NCBI RefSeq assembly: GCF_001515305.1
Contig: NZ_LNQV01000004.1
Location: 80,394-144,393 of the forward strand
Direction of reading: 5' to 3'
DNA from: Aquitalea pelogenes
Lineage (GTDB): Bacteria > Pseudomonadota > Gammaproteobacteria > Burkholderiales > Chromobacteriaceae
Length of the DNA: 64,000 bases
The notes beneath the pieces were generated by a model, which searched no databases, was not told the origin of the DNA, and worked only from the letters and a program-made list of their open reading frames with translations. This document shows positions 36,659 to 44,345 of the stretch, one piece after another. A program made the translations under genes and the position numbers. Positions within the stretch are counted from its first letter, which is position 1. Each line of letters opens with the position of its first letter.

Positions 36659-37010
36659 AAAATCACACTACTAGATATTAAACATCATTTTCATGACATA
36701 GCGGTTTGTTAGCCACTAACGATAAATCATGCAATCAAATACCGCACCCAACATGAAGTCGAAAGCATGATCGGATTCAGGTCGACTATTTCTGAAACGA
36801 TTGCGAACGCGAAAAGACTTTGTCCAGTAGTTGGCCATCCATCACACCGATCCAACCACACTCATTCTTGGCTTCAGTTCTCCGTTAAAGTACTCACCTG
36901 CTTTCACTTCTGACAATTAGCTGGTCAGAAAGAGTTACTTTAGGAACAGAGTAAATGCAGCTGACCAAGAGAAGTCGCAATTCGCAGAACTGGCTTTTTT
37001 ACCGCCCTCC
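36659..37010. other. right edge of the island, no gene recognised
   Basis: About 350 bases. A short minus-strand open stretch (near 36730-36830) reads RNRFRNSRPESDHAFDFM and looks protein-like but cannot be assigned; it may be a gene remnant. No transposase, tRNA or direct repeat of the left edge was recognised. Base composition rises toward that of the core genome. Confidence 0.4.
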
Positions 37011-37919
37011 CTAACCCACTATGCTGTCCGGCATGGGCGCAGTCCTCATCTGATCCAGCAGGAAAGCGTGCAGCGCCAGCACACCGGGGCGTTTTTCATC
37101 AGGCCGCAGCGCCAGTGCATAGGCGTAGCCACTGCTCCACGGCGGGCCATATGGTGCCAGCAGCAGCCCCTCTGCCAGCTCCTGCCGCAACAGGCTCACA
37201 TCCCCCAGCGTCACGCCATAGCCTTGCAAGGCAGCATTCATCGCCTGATCCAGCGTGTCGAACACGGTGCCGCCACGATATTCCAGCGTCGCTGCGCCGC
37301 GGCTGGCCAGCCATTGCCGCCAGTCGCGCCGGTCGTGCGAGGGATGGAGCAGAGGATAGTGCTGCAAGTCCGCCACCTGCTGCAGCAGCTGGCCGGTTTT
37401 GGCCAGCAATTGCGGGGCAATCACCGGGGTAAGCTGCTCGACCAGCAGCAGTGTCTCATTCCCCGCAATGGCTTTTTGTGGCTTGTAGACAATGGCCAGA
37501 TCAACATCCTCGCGGGCAAAGCTGACTGCATGCTCATGCACGCCAGCCAGTTGCACCGGCCATTCCGGTGCCTCGCGCGCAAACTGCTGCAGCACCGGCA
37601 GCAACCAGCGCACTACACAGCTGGGAGCCTTGATGCACAAGGGTGCGGCAAGGCTGGCGGCTGCATCCACACCTTGGGAAATCACCTTGAAACCACGCTG
37701 CACATAGCCCAGCAGCAAACTGCCCTGTGCCGTCAGGCGCAAGCTGCGCGCATAGCGGTGAAACAGCGGATAACCCAGGCTGTCTTCCAGTTGGGCAATC
37801 TGCTTGCTGACCGCGCCCTGGGTGATGAACAACTCATTGGCCGCATGGGTGAAGCTTTGGTGGCGCGCAGCCACCTCGAATACCGACAAGGCATACAAGG
37901 GCAAGGTTTTTCTGGGCAT
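37011..37919 (-). CDS. LysR-family regulator, GcvA-like
   Basis: 302 residues from ATG 37919 (PRKTLPLYALSVFEVAARHQSF is the typical GcvA-type start); the frame also allows ATG 37949. HTH: AANELFITQGAVSKQIAQLE. Effector domain from about 90. Divergent from the methionine aminotransferase at 38032, so it probably regulates the aminotransferase, amidase and binding-protein genes. Effector unknown. Confidence 0.88.
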   Translation of the reverse strand: MPRKTLPLYALSVFEVAARHQSFTHAANELFITQGAVSKQIAQLEDSLGYPLFHRYARSLRLTAQGSLLLGYVQRGFKVISQGVDAAASLAAPLCIKAPSCVVRWLLPVLQQFAREAPEWPVQLAGVHEHAVSFAREDVDLAIVYKPQKAIAGNETLLLVEQLTPVIAPQLLAKTGQLLQQVADLQHYPLLHPSHDRRDWRQWLASRGAATLEYRGGTVFDTLDQAMNAALQGYGVTLGDVSLLRQELAEGLLLAPYGPPWSSGYAYALALRPDEKRPGVLALHAFLLDQMRTAPMPDSIVG

Positions 37920-38031
37920 GTCCGGTATCCATGACTGAGTTTTTCTCATTTATAACATGCCGATTAATCGTTTGTGTCATGGCGGACAAAGCCGTTGAAT
38001 AGCGTCACCCCACCATCACCGGTCCAACACC

Positions 38032-39198
38032 ATGCTGCATTCACCCGTCACAGCCCGCTCGCGCCTGCCGCATGTCGGCACCACCATTTTCAGCGTGATC
38101 GGCCAGCTTGCCGCACAGCACCAGGCCATCAACCTGTCACAGGGCGCACCCAATTTCCCCTGTAGTGAAGCATTGCTGCGCTACGCCAGCGAAGCCATGC
38201 AGGCCGGGCACAACCAGTACGCGCCGATGACCGGCCTGCCCGCCTTACGCGAGGCCATCAGCGCCAAGACCGAAGCCCTGTATGGCTGTCGTTATGACAG
38301 CGAGCACGAAGTCACCATCATGGCCAGCGCCAGCGAAGCCTTGTTCTGCGCAGTCAATGCGCTGGTACATGCCGGGGACGAGGTCATCGTGTTCGAACCG
38401 GCCTTTGACAGCTATATCCCGATGATTGAACTGCAAGGCGCCACACCGGTGGTGATCAAACTGGCCGCGCCCCACTTTTCCATTCCCTGGGACGAAGTTG
38501 CCGCACGCATCAGCCCGCGCACCCGCATGCTGATCCTGAACACTCCGCACAACCCCACCGGCACCACGCTGTCAGCCGCTGATGCTGCACGGCTGCAAGC
38601 GCTGACCGAAGGCAGCGATATCGTGATCCTGTCGGATGAGGTGTACGAGCACGTGGTGTTTGACGGCGCATTGCACCACAGCATGAGCCGATACCCGGCA
38701 CTGGCGGCCCGCTCGGTGGTGGTGACTTCCTTTGGCAAGACTTACCACGTCACCGGCTGGCGGGTGGGCTGCTGCCTGGCACCACAGGCCCTGATGGAGG
38801 AAATCCGCAAGGTGCACCAGTTCGCCATGTTTGCCGCCGACACCCCGATGCAACACGCGCTGGCCCGCATCCTGGCCGAGCCGGAACACTACCTCGGCCT
38901 GTCCGCCTTTTACCAGCGCAAGCGCGATCTGCTGTGCGCTGCGCTGGCTGACAGCCCCTTGCAACTGCTCCCCAGCCAGGGCAGCTTTTTCATGCTGGCC
39001 AGTTTTGCTCATCTGTCGGATGAGAGCGACAGCGAATTCGTCCAAGGGCTGATCACCCGCCACGGCGTAGCCACCATTCCGGTATCGGCCTTCTACCGCG
39101 ACGGCACCGACCAGCGCGTGATCCGCCTGTCGTTTGCCAAGGATGATGCCACCTTGCTGGCCGGTGCCGCCCGGCTGTGCGAAATCGGAGCAGCATGA
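38032..39198 (+). CDS. methionine aminotransferase (YbdL-like, PLP)
   Basis: 388 residues, fold-type I aminotransferase. PLP lysine in TSFGKTYHVTGWRVG, with NTPHNPTGTT and LSDEVYEHVVFDG. Close to E. coli YbdL in order of motifs (AFDSYIPMIELQGA, IRKVHQF, FYQRKRD, LPSQGSFFMLA), which prefers methionine and 2-oxo-4-methylthiobutyrate. The stop overlaps the omega-amidase start (ATGA), coupling the two: the glutamine-transaminase/omega-amidase route that drives methionine salvage. Confidence 0.9.
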   Translation: MLHSPVTARSRLPHVGTTIFSVIGQLAAQHQAINLSQGAPNFPCSEALLRYASEAMQAGHNQYAPMTGLPALREAISAKTEALYGCRYDSEHEVTIMASASEALFCAVNALVHAGDEVIVFEPAFDSYIPMIELQGATPVVIKLAAPHFSIPWDEVAARISPRTRMLILNTPHNPTGTTLSAADAARLQALTEGSDIVILSDEVYEHVVFDGALHHSMSRYPALAARSVVVTSFGKTYHVTGWRVGCCLAPQALMEEIRKVHQFAMFAADTPMQHALARILAEPEHYLGLSAFYQRKRDLLCAALADSPLQLLPSQGSFFMLASFAHLSDESDSEFVQGLITRHGVATIPVSAFYRDGTDQRVIRLSFAKDDATLLAGAARLCEIGAA

Positions 39199-40004
39199 TG
39201 GCAGACACACTACTGGCCGCCGCCATCCAGATGTGCTCGGGTGACGATTTGCAACACAATCTGGCGCGGGCGGCACAATTGGTCGGAGAGGCGGCACAGG
39301 CTGCTGCCCGTTTCGTGGCGCTGCCCGAATATTTCTACCTGATGCCGGCCGACGAGCGGGCACGACTGCCGCTGGCCGAGGCGTTTGACAATGGCCCGCT
39401 GCAAGCGCAGATGGCCAGCCTGGCCCGCCAACATGGCATCTGGCTGCTGGCCGGCACCCTGCCACTGCAAAGTGGCGATGCCGCACATTTTCACAACAGC
39501 AGCCTGCTGTTCTCCCCCGACGGCCAATGCACGGCGCGCTATGACAAGATGCATCTGTTCGGTTTCCGGCATGGCGACGAATACTATGCCGAGGCAGACA
39601 CCATGCAGGCCGGAGACCAGCCCATCAGCGCCGACACGCCATGGGGCAGCCTGCGGCTGTCAGTGTGCTACGACCTGCGCTTTCCCGAACTGTATCGCCA
39701 GCCACCGGCACCGGGCCTGATCAGCGCCCCCGCCGCCTTCACCCGGACCACAGGCCAGGCGCACTGGGACTTGCTGCTGCGCACACGGGCAGTGGAAAAC
39801 CTGGCCTTCGTCATTGCCCCTGCCCAGTGCGGTCGCCACCCCGGCGGCAAGGAAACCTATGGCCACAGCATGATTGTCGACCCATGGGGACAGGTGCTGG
39901 CCTGCCATGAAGAAGGCGAAGGCATGGCGCTGGCCCGGCTTGACCTGTCCGGGCAAGCCGCGTGGCGAGCACGCCTGCCCGCCCTGCAACACCGCCGTTT
40001 GTGA
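39195..40004 (+). CDS. omega-amidase / carbon-nitrogen hydrolase (YafV/Nit2-like)
   Basis: 269 residues from ATG 39195 (CGGAG upstream). Nitrilase-fold hydrolase with the triad Glu (ALPEYFYLMP), Lys (YDKMHLFGF) and Cys (SVCYDLRFPELYR). Expected to hydrolyse 2-oxoglutaramate or 2-oxosuccinamate released when an amide amino acid donates its amino group in transamination. Overlap with the aminotransferase gene supports coupling of the two steps. Cytosolic. Confidence 0.88.
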   Translation: MMADTLLAAAIQMCSGDDLQHNLARAAQLVGEAAQAAARFVALPEYFYLMPADERARLPLAEAFDNGPLQAQMASLARQHGIWLLAGTLPLQSGDAAHFHNSSLLFSPDGQCTARYDKMHLFGFRHGDEYYAEADTMQAGDQPISADTPWGSLRLSVCYDLRFPELYRQPPAPGLISAPAAFTRTTGQAHWDLLLRTRAVENLAFVIAPAQCGRHPGGKETYGHSMIVDPWGQVLACHEEGEGMALARLDLSGQAAWRARLPALQHRRL

Positions 40005-40084
40005 ATACATCAACCAGCAACGCCAACAGCCCGGCACAGGGCTGAGTGACAGACTGCATGCCACCAACAATCAAAGGAAAACAG

Positions 40085-40867
40085 ATGAAACAGCACACCC
40101 TGATGATGACGGCCATCCTGGCAGCCGGCAGCTTTGCCCTGCCGGCCATGGCGGAATCCACCCTGCGTTACGGTATCGAGGCGCAATACCCGCCGTTTGA
40201 ATACAAATCCGCCAGCGGCGAGTTGCAAGGGCTGGATGTGGAACTGGGCAAGGCTGTCTGTGCCGAAGCCCATCTCAAATGCAGCTGGGTGGAAAATGCC
40301 TTTGACGGGCTGATTCCGGCACTGCAAGGCAAGAAATTCGACGCCATCAACTCCGCCATGAATGCCACCGAGCAGCGTCGCAAGAGCATTGCCTTCACCA
40401 GCATCATCTACCGGGTACCCAGCATGGTGATCGCCCGCAAAGGCAGTGGCATCACCACCGCAGCGGACAAGCTGCAAGGCAAGAGCATGGGCGTGTTGCA
40501 AGGGTCGATCCAGGAAACCTATGCCCGCAGCCACTGGGAATCTGCCGGGGTGCGCGTGGTGTCCTATCAGGACCAGAACCAGGTTTACGCCGATATGGCG
40601 ACCGGCCGGCTGGATGCCACGCTGGTGATGGCCCCGGCGGGGCAGAAAGGCTTCCTCACCCGCCCGGATGGCAAGGACTTCCAGTTTGTCGGCGCCGTGC
40701 ATGACGACAAGATTCTGGGCAGCGGCATTGCCTTTGGTCTGCGCAAGGACGACGTGGAACTGCGCAAGAAACTGGACGCCGCCATTGCCCGCCTGCAAGC
40801 CAGCGGCAAGGTGAAGGCGCTGGCCGCCAGATACCTGGGTGAAGGCATTGATGTATCAGTGAAATAA
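40085..40867 (+). CDS. periplasmic amino-acid-binding protein (HisJ/ArgT-like)
   Basis: 260 residues from ATG 40085 (AAAGGAAA upstream). Signal peptide ends LPAMAE. SBP family 3: TLRYGIEAQYPPFEYKSASGELQGLDVELGKAVC, FDGLIPALQGKKFDAINSAMN. Closest in type to lysine/arginine/ornithine or histidine binding proteins. No permease or ATPase is adjacent, so it must share a transporter encoded elsewhere. It follows the aminotransferase and amidase by 80 bases. Confidence 0.88.
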   Translation: MKQHTLMMTAILAAGSFALPAMAESTLRYGIEAQYPPFEYKSASGELQGLDVELGKAVCAEAHLKCSWVENAFDGLIPALQGKKFDAINSAMNATEQRRKSIAFTSIIYRVPSMVIARKGSGITTAADKLQGKSMGVLQGSIQETYARSHWESAGVRVVSYQDQNQVYADMATGRLDATLVMAPAGQKGFLTRPDGKDFQFVGAVHDDKILGSGIAFGLRKDDVELRKKLDAAIARLQASGKVKALAARYLGEGIDVSVK

Positions 40868-40874
40868 GACCACA

Positions 40875-40902
40875 TGCCGCCTCTGCTGCAAGCAGGGCGG
40901 CA
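40875..40902. terminator. hairpin between convergent genes
   Basis: TGCCGCC pairs with GGCGGCA, with further CTGCT/AGCAG pairing inside. No T tract. Lies in the 54-base gap between convergent genes. Confidence 0.5.
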
Positions 40903-40921
40903 CTGTCTTCTGCAGCTTGCG

Positions 40922-41593
40922 CTACACCCCCGGCACGCCGTAGCTGGGGGCCTGATCCGGCGCTTCGGCGCGGGTGATGTAGTCCTGCATTTGCGGCTGA
41001 TAACGCTGCCACAGCTGCTGCAGCTCGGTTACCGGCTCACCATCGCTCCAGTCCACCCGCAGGTCGACCACCGGCCAGCTTTGCGTCCACACCAGCTTGA
41101 GTCCGGCAGCATGGATGGGGCCAACTTCCCCCCCGGCATCCACGGCTGCCTGCATGGCAGCCAGCAGGCGGTCGGCCAGATGGCCGCAACTTTGCTCGAA
41201 AGCCTCCACCATGCGCGCGGGCAAGCTGGCATCGGCCAGGATATTGCCACCGGCAGCGCAGTGTTCCCCCTGCGCCGTGGCAAACACACCCAGCGCATGC
41301 TGACCGCTGAAGGTGGCAATTTCCCCCTGTGCCGGCACCAGCAGCAGCTGACGCCAGGCCAGATTGCCATCCGCCAGTGCCAGCGCCTGGCACAGGCTGC
41401 GGCCACGCTCCCCTGTTGCCATCAAGGCCAGCGCCCTGGGCCCCAGGGCCGGGTTGGTGACATTCTGGCTCATCACCGCGCCCACCCCTGCTGCCACATG
41501 ACAGCAGCGGCTGGCCACGGCGATGCTGGATGAAGCCGCCGCCACCCCCAGCATGCCGGTTTGCGGACAACGTGCGGCGATGGAAAAAGTCAT
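40922..41593 (-). CDS. DUF1028 family protein
   Basis: 223 residues from ATG 41593 (GGAAGG upstream). N-terminal TFSIAARCPQTGMLGVAAAS and AGVGAVMSQNVTNPALGPRAL are typical of DUF1028, an Ntn-hydrolase-like fold of unknown activity that often sits beside RidA and flavin monooxygenases or peptidases. Start overlaps the RidA stop by four bases. Probably a hydrolase in a small catabolic pathway; substrate not known. Confidence 0.85.
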   Translation of the reverse strand: MTFSIAARCPQTGMLGVAAASSSIAVASRCCHVAAGVGAVMSQNVTNPALGPRALALMATGERGRSLCQALALADGNLAWRQLLLVPAQGEIATFSGQHALGVFATAQGEHCAAGGNILADASLPARMVEAFEQSCGHLADRLLAAMQAAVDAGGEVGPIHAAGLKLVWTQSWPVVDLRVDWSDGEPVTELQQLWQRYQPQMQDYITRAEAPDQAPSYGVPGV

Positions 41594-42012
41594 GGCTGAT
41601 AGCCTTCCGGAATCACCGCGGTGATGTCGATTTCCACCAGCCATTCAGGCCGTGCCAGGGCGGAAATCACCAGCCCGGTGGACACCGGATACACCCCCTT
41701 GAGCCAGCGCCCCACAACCTGGTACACCGCCTCGCGATAGCGAGTATCCACCAGGTAGATGACGATCTTGCATACGTGGTCCAGATGGCTGCCGGATTCC
41801 TCCAGCAGCATCTTCACATTGGCCATTGCCTTTTCCGCCTGGGCGGTGACATCGCCGATGCCGACCGACTCGCGGGTATCCAGGTCCTGACCGATCTGGC
41901 CGCGCAAGAACACCATATTGCCCGCCACCACGGCCTGGCACAGGTCGTTGTCCAGCTTTTGTTCCGGGTAGGTATCGCGGGTATTGAACGGACGAATGCG
42001 TTTGTGAACCAT
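41590..42012 (-). CDS. RidA family protein (YjgF/YER057c/UK114)
   Basis: 140 residues. RidA proteins hydrolyse reactive enamine/imine intermediates. Visible family features: VFLRGQIGQDLDT, QAEKAMANVKMLLEESGSHL, VCKIVIYLVDTR and ISALARPEWLVEIDITAV. The Arg in the LARPEWLVEID region corresponds to the ligand-binding Arg. It belongs to a pathway-specific RidA subgroup, not RidA itself, judging by its N-terminus and its neighbours (flavin monooxygenase upstream, DUF1028 downstream). Confidence 0.9.
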   Translation of the reverse strand: MVHKRIRPFNTRDTYPEQKLDNDLCQAVVAGNMVFLRGQIGQDLDTRESVGIGDVTAQAEKAMANVKMLLEESGSHLDHVCKIVIYLVDTRYREAVYQVVGRWLKGVYPVSTGLVISALARPEWLVEIDITAVIPEGYQP

Positions 42013-42082
42013 GTTTCACCTCATTGCTGTGTGTGGGGTGGCGGTCATGCCGCCGCCGTTTTGGAAGTCGCCTGCCTGTAAT

Positions 42083-43369
42083 TCAAACCTTTTCACGCAC
42101 CGGCGCTGCGGTGGCGGGAGTACTGGCGTGATAGGCCTGGTATTTGCGCTGGGTGGCAATGTGGTCGGCAATGAACTTGGCGTCATGCCATACCCCCCAG
42201 ATAAAGCTGGAGCCACGCCGCGACAGCCAGGGCAGGCCCAGGAAATACACGCCCGGCTCGCTGGAAATGCCACGCTGATGGCTGGGCTTGCCCTTTTCGT
42301 CAAAGGCATTCACTTGCAACCAGCGGTAATCCACGGCAAAACCGGTAGCCCAGATCACGGTGCCAACTCCGCTGGCAGCCAGGTCCAGCGACAGGATGGG
42401 TTCCCGCACGCAGGCCGGGTCCGGCGGCAGTTGTCGCGCTTGCGGCTCTGGCGGCAGGTCCAGCCCGTTCTGCGCAATATAGGCATCGGCAGCGTCCAGC
42501 AGCCCCAGGTAGTTTTCATCGCCACGGGCAATGTTTTCCGCCAGGTCCGGCTGAAACTGCATTACGCCGTTTTCGCAAGAGCGGGTCATGCCCAGCAAGG
42601 TGATGCCCTGCTCGGCCAGCCGGCGAAAATCCACGGTGTGTCCGCCACGTGCGCCGCTCACCGCAATGGTGACGTGCTCACGCCCCGGCTTCACTTTCTG
42701 GGCATCCCACTCCCCCAGCACCCCCAGCCACCAGCAGAAGTCCCGTTCGCGGTAGCGGCGCGGCGGCCTGTCGTGCGGGCCGACCGACAGATACACCTGG
42801 CGGCCTGCGCGCTGCAGCTCGTCGGCAATCTGCACACCGGACGAACCCGATCCCACCACCAGTACCGCGCCGGGCGGCAATTGCTGCGGGTTGCGGTATG
42901 CGGCCGAGTGCATTTGCTTCACCGGGCTGTCAGCCGGGATAAGTTGCGGAATCAGCGGCTGCTGGAAGGGGCCGGTGGCAGCCACCACCCGATTGGCTTC
43001 TATCACCCCGGCCGAGGTTTCCACGGTAAAGCCCGGGCGTCCGTCATTGCGCACCACCTTGAGCACTTCCACGCCGGTGCGGATAGGGGCGTGGAATTTG
43101 CGGGCGTAGGCTTCCAGATAGTCCGCCACCCGCTCCTTGCCGGCAAAGGCATCCGGCGCGACATCATCAAAATCCAGGCCGGGAAAGCGGTCGTGCCAGG
43201 CCGGGCCGTTGCATACCAGCGAATCCCAGCGTTCCGAGCGCCAGCGCTCGGCAATGCGTTGGCGCTCCAGCACCAGATGCGGCACATCCAGCTTGCTCAG
43301 GTGTTCGCTAAGGGCAATGCCGGCCTGGCCCGCGCCAATCACCAGCGTATCGGTTTTTTCCATCACCAT
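42083..43369 (-). CDS. flavin-containing monooxygenase (FMO-like, NAD(P)/FAD)
   Basis: 428 residues from ATG 43369. FAD Rossmann motif VIGAGQAGIALSEHL, NADPH motif VVGSGSSGVQIADEL at about 175, and FMO-like spacing with DRFPGLDFDD and VIWATGFAVDYRW near the C-terminus. Soluble single-component monooxygenase related to the indole-3-pyruvate/putrescine-type flavoproteins. First gene of a minus-strand set with RidA and DUF1028, so it may oxidise an amine to an imine or N-oxide that RidA then resolves. Substrate unknown. Confidence 0.88.
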   Translation of the reverse strand: MVMEKTDTLVIGAGQAGIALSEHLSKLDVPHLVLERQRIAERWRSERWDSLVCNGPAWHDRFPGLDFDDVAPDAFAGKERVADYLEAYARKFHAPIRTGVEVLKVVRNDGRPGFTVETSAGVIEANRVVAATGPFQQPLIPQLIPADSPVKQMHSAAYRNPQQLPPGAVLVVGSGSSGVQIADELQRAGRQVYLSVGPHDRPPRRYRERDFCWWLGVLGEWDAQKVKPGREHVTIAVSGARGGHTVDFRRLAEQGITLLGMTRSCENGVMQFQPDLAENIARGDENYLGLLDAADAYIAQNGLDLPPEPQARQLPPDPACVREPILSLDLAASGVGTVIWATGFAVDYRWLQVNAFDEKGKPSHQRGISSEPGVYFLGLPWLSRRGSSFIWGVWHDAKFIADHIATQRKYQAYHASTPATAAPVREKV

Positions 43370-43820
43370 CGTCACTTCCCTTCCCTGTGAAATGCCCCCG
43401 AACACCGCAAACGAGGGTGGCGTGGGGGCCTGCCTGTTCAGGCAGTGCCGCAGCGGGCGCTGTACATGGCCACGTATTGCGGCAGGTCAGGCAGCCTGTG
43501 GCACCACATGGCTGCGCTGGCTGACCACTGCAGTCTAGGGAAGGCCGGTAAATACCGAAAATATGTTTATTTTTTAATCTGAATTGTTTTTTCTTATGCA
43601 AAATCCTGTCCGACAGCCTGACGCACGAAAGGCCGCAGCAAACCAGGCCTGCGCTAAGCAATTGAAGGAAAAGGTGCTTTACCGGGCAGAGATCCCGACA
43701 TGCGATGTCCCTGGCATCAAAGATGGCTTTTTCATTGACAGCTTGTAGAATGCCTAACACCAAAGCAGCCTTTTTCCGTGATTTGTCATTAAAGCTGTTT
43801 AAACTCCAAGGAAGATGCCC
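43370..43820. promoter_or_regulatory. divergent promoter region
   Basis: About 450 bases between the monooxygenase and the pterin-binding-like gene, AT-rich around 43555-43600. A TTGACA occurs at about 43735 but lacks a well-spaced -10. AAGGAAG lies just before the plus-strand start. No palindrome stands out. Confidence 0.35.
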
Positions 43821-44324
43821 ATGGCAAAGATCCGCTACGCACTGATGCTGGCTTCCCTGCTGGCGCTGCAATCCACCCACGCACTGGCGCTGGACAAGAC
43901 CACCGGTCACCCCATCGTCACCATTACCGGCCTGATCTCGGAAAAGAACAGCGGTGCGGATGCGCAATTTGACGCAGCCATGCTGGACAAGCTACCGCAG
44001 GTAAAAATGACAGTGCCCACCCCGTGGTATAAAGAAGAGCAGACTTTTGAAGGGCCGCTGTTCCGCGATGTGCTCAAGGCAGCCGGCAGCAAGGGCAGCA
44101 AGCTGTATGTGGTGGCGCTGAATGATTACGCTGCTGAAATTCCGCTGGCTGATCTGGAAAAATACGACGTGATCCTGGCTCGCAAGGTCAACGGCAAGGT
44201 GCTGACCGTACGCGACAAGGGCCCGCTGTTCGTGATGTACCCCTTCGACAAGAAGCCGGAACTGCGCACCAAGGAAATCTATTCCCGCTGTGTGTGGCAG
44301 GTTAACCGCATCCGCGTTGAATAA
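43821..44324 (+). CDS. exported pterin-binding-like (oxidoreductase molybdopterin-fold) protein
   Basis: 167 residues from ATG 43821; another ATG lies six bases earlier. Signal peptide of about 22 residues ending STHALA. The rest resembles a small stand-alone molybdopterin-oxidoreductase (SUOX/YedY) fold: TPWYKEEQTFEGPLFRDVLKAAG, ALNDYAAEIPLADLEKYDVILA, KGPLFVMYPFD. The metal-ligating Cys of true sulfite-oxidase family enzymes is not evident, so it is probably a binding protein. It lies 21 bases before a membrane-bound hybrid kinase, so it may be that kinase's periplasmic sensor partner. Confidence 0.75.
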   Translation: MAKIRYALMLASLLALQSTHALALDKTTGHPIVTITGLISEKNSGADAQFDAAMLDKLPQVKMTVPTPWYKEEQTFEGPLFRDVLKAAGSKGSKLYVVALNDYAAEIPLADLEKYDVILARKVNGKVLTVRDKGPLFVMYPFDKKPELRTKEIYSRCVWQVNRIRVE

Positions 44325-44345
44325 ACCCCGTATCGGACATCGCCT

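Larger units (their letters stand above)
25440..36950. other. AT-rich horizontally acquired island with nested fimbria and two-partner secretion genes
   Basis: Base use changes abruptly after the ssb terminator and returns to high GC in the LysR gene at 37011. By eye the island is well below 45% GC, with AAA, ATA, AAT and TTA codons dominant, against GC-rich third positions on both sides. I found no integrase, transposase, tRNA or obvious direct repeat at either edge; the edges (25441-25640 and 36660-37010) look like degenerate sequence. Confidence 0.8.

Noticed and set aside
43308..43967. Minus-strand open frame of 219 codons across the divergent gap
   Set aside because: It overlaps the monooxygenase start and the pterin-binding-like gene in antisense; no domain or ribosome site.
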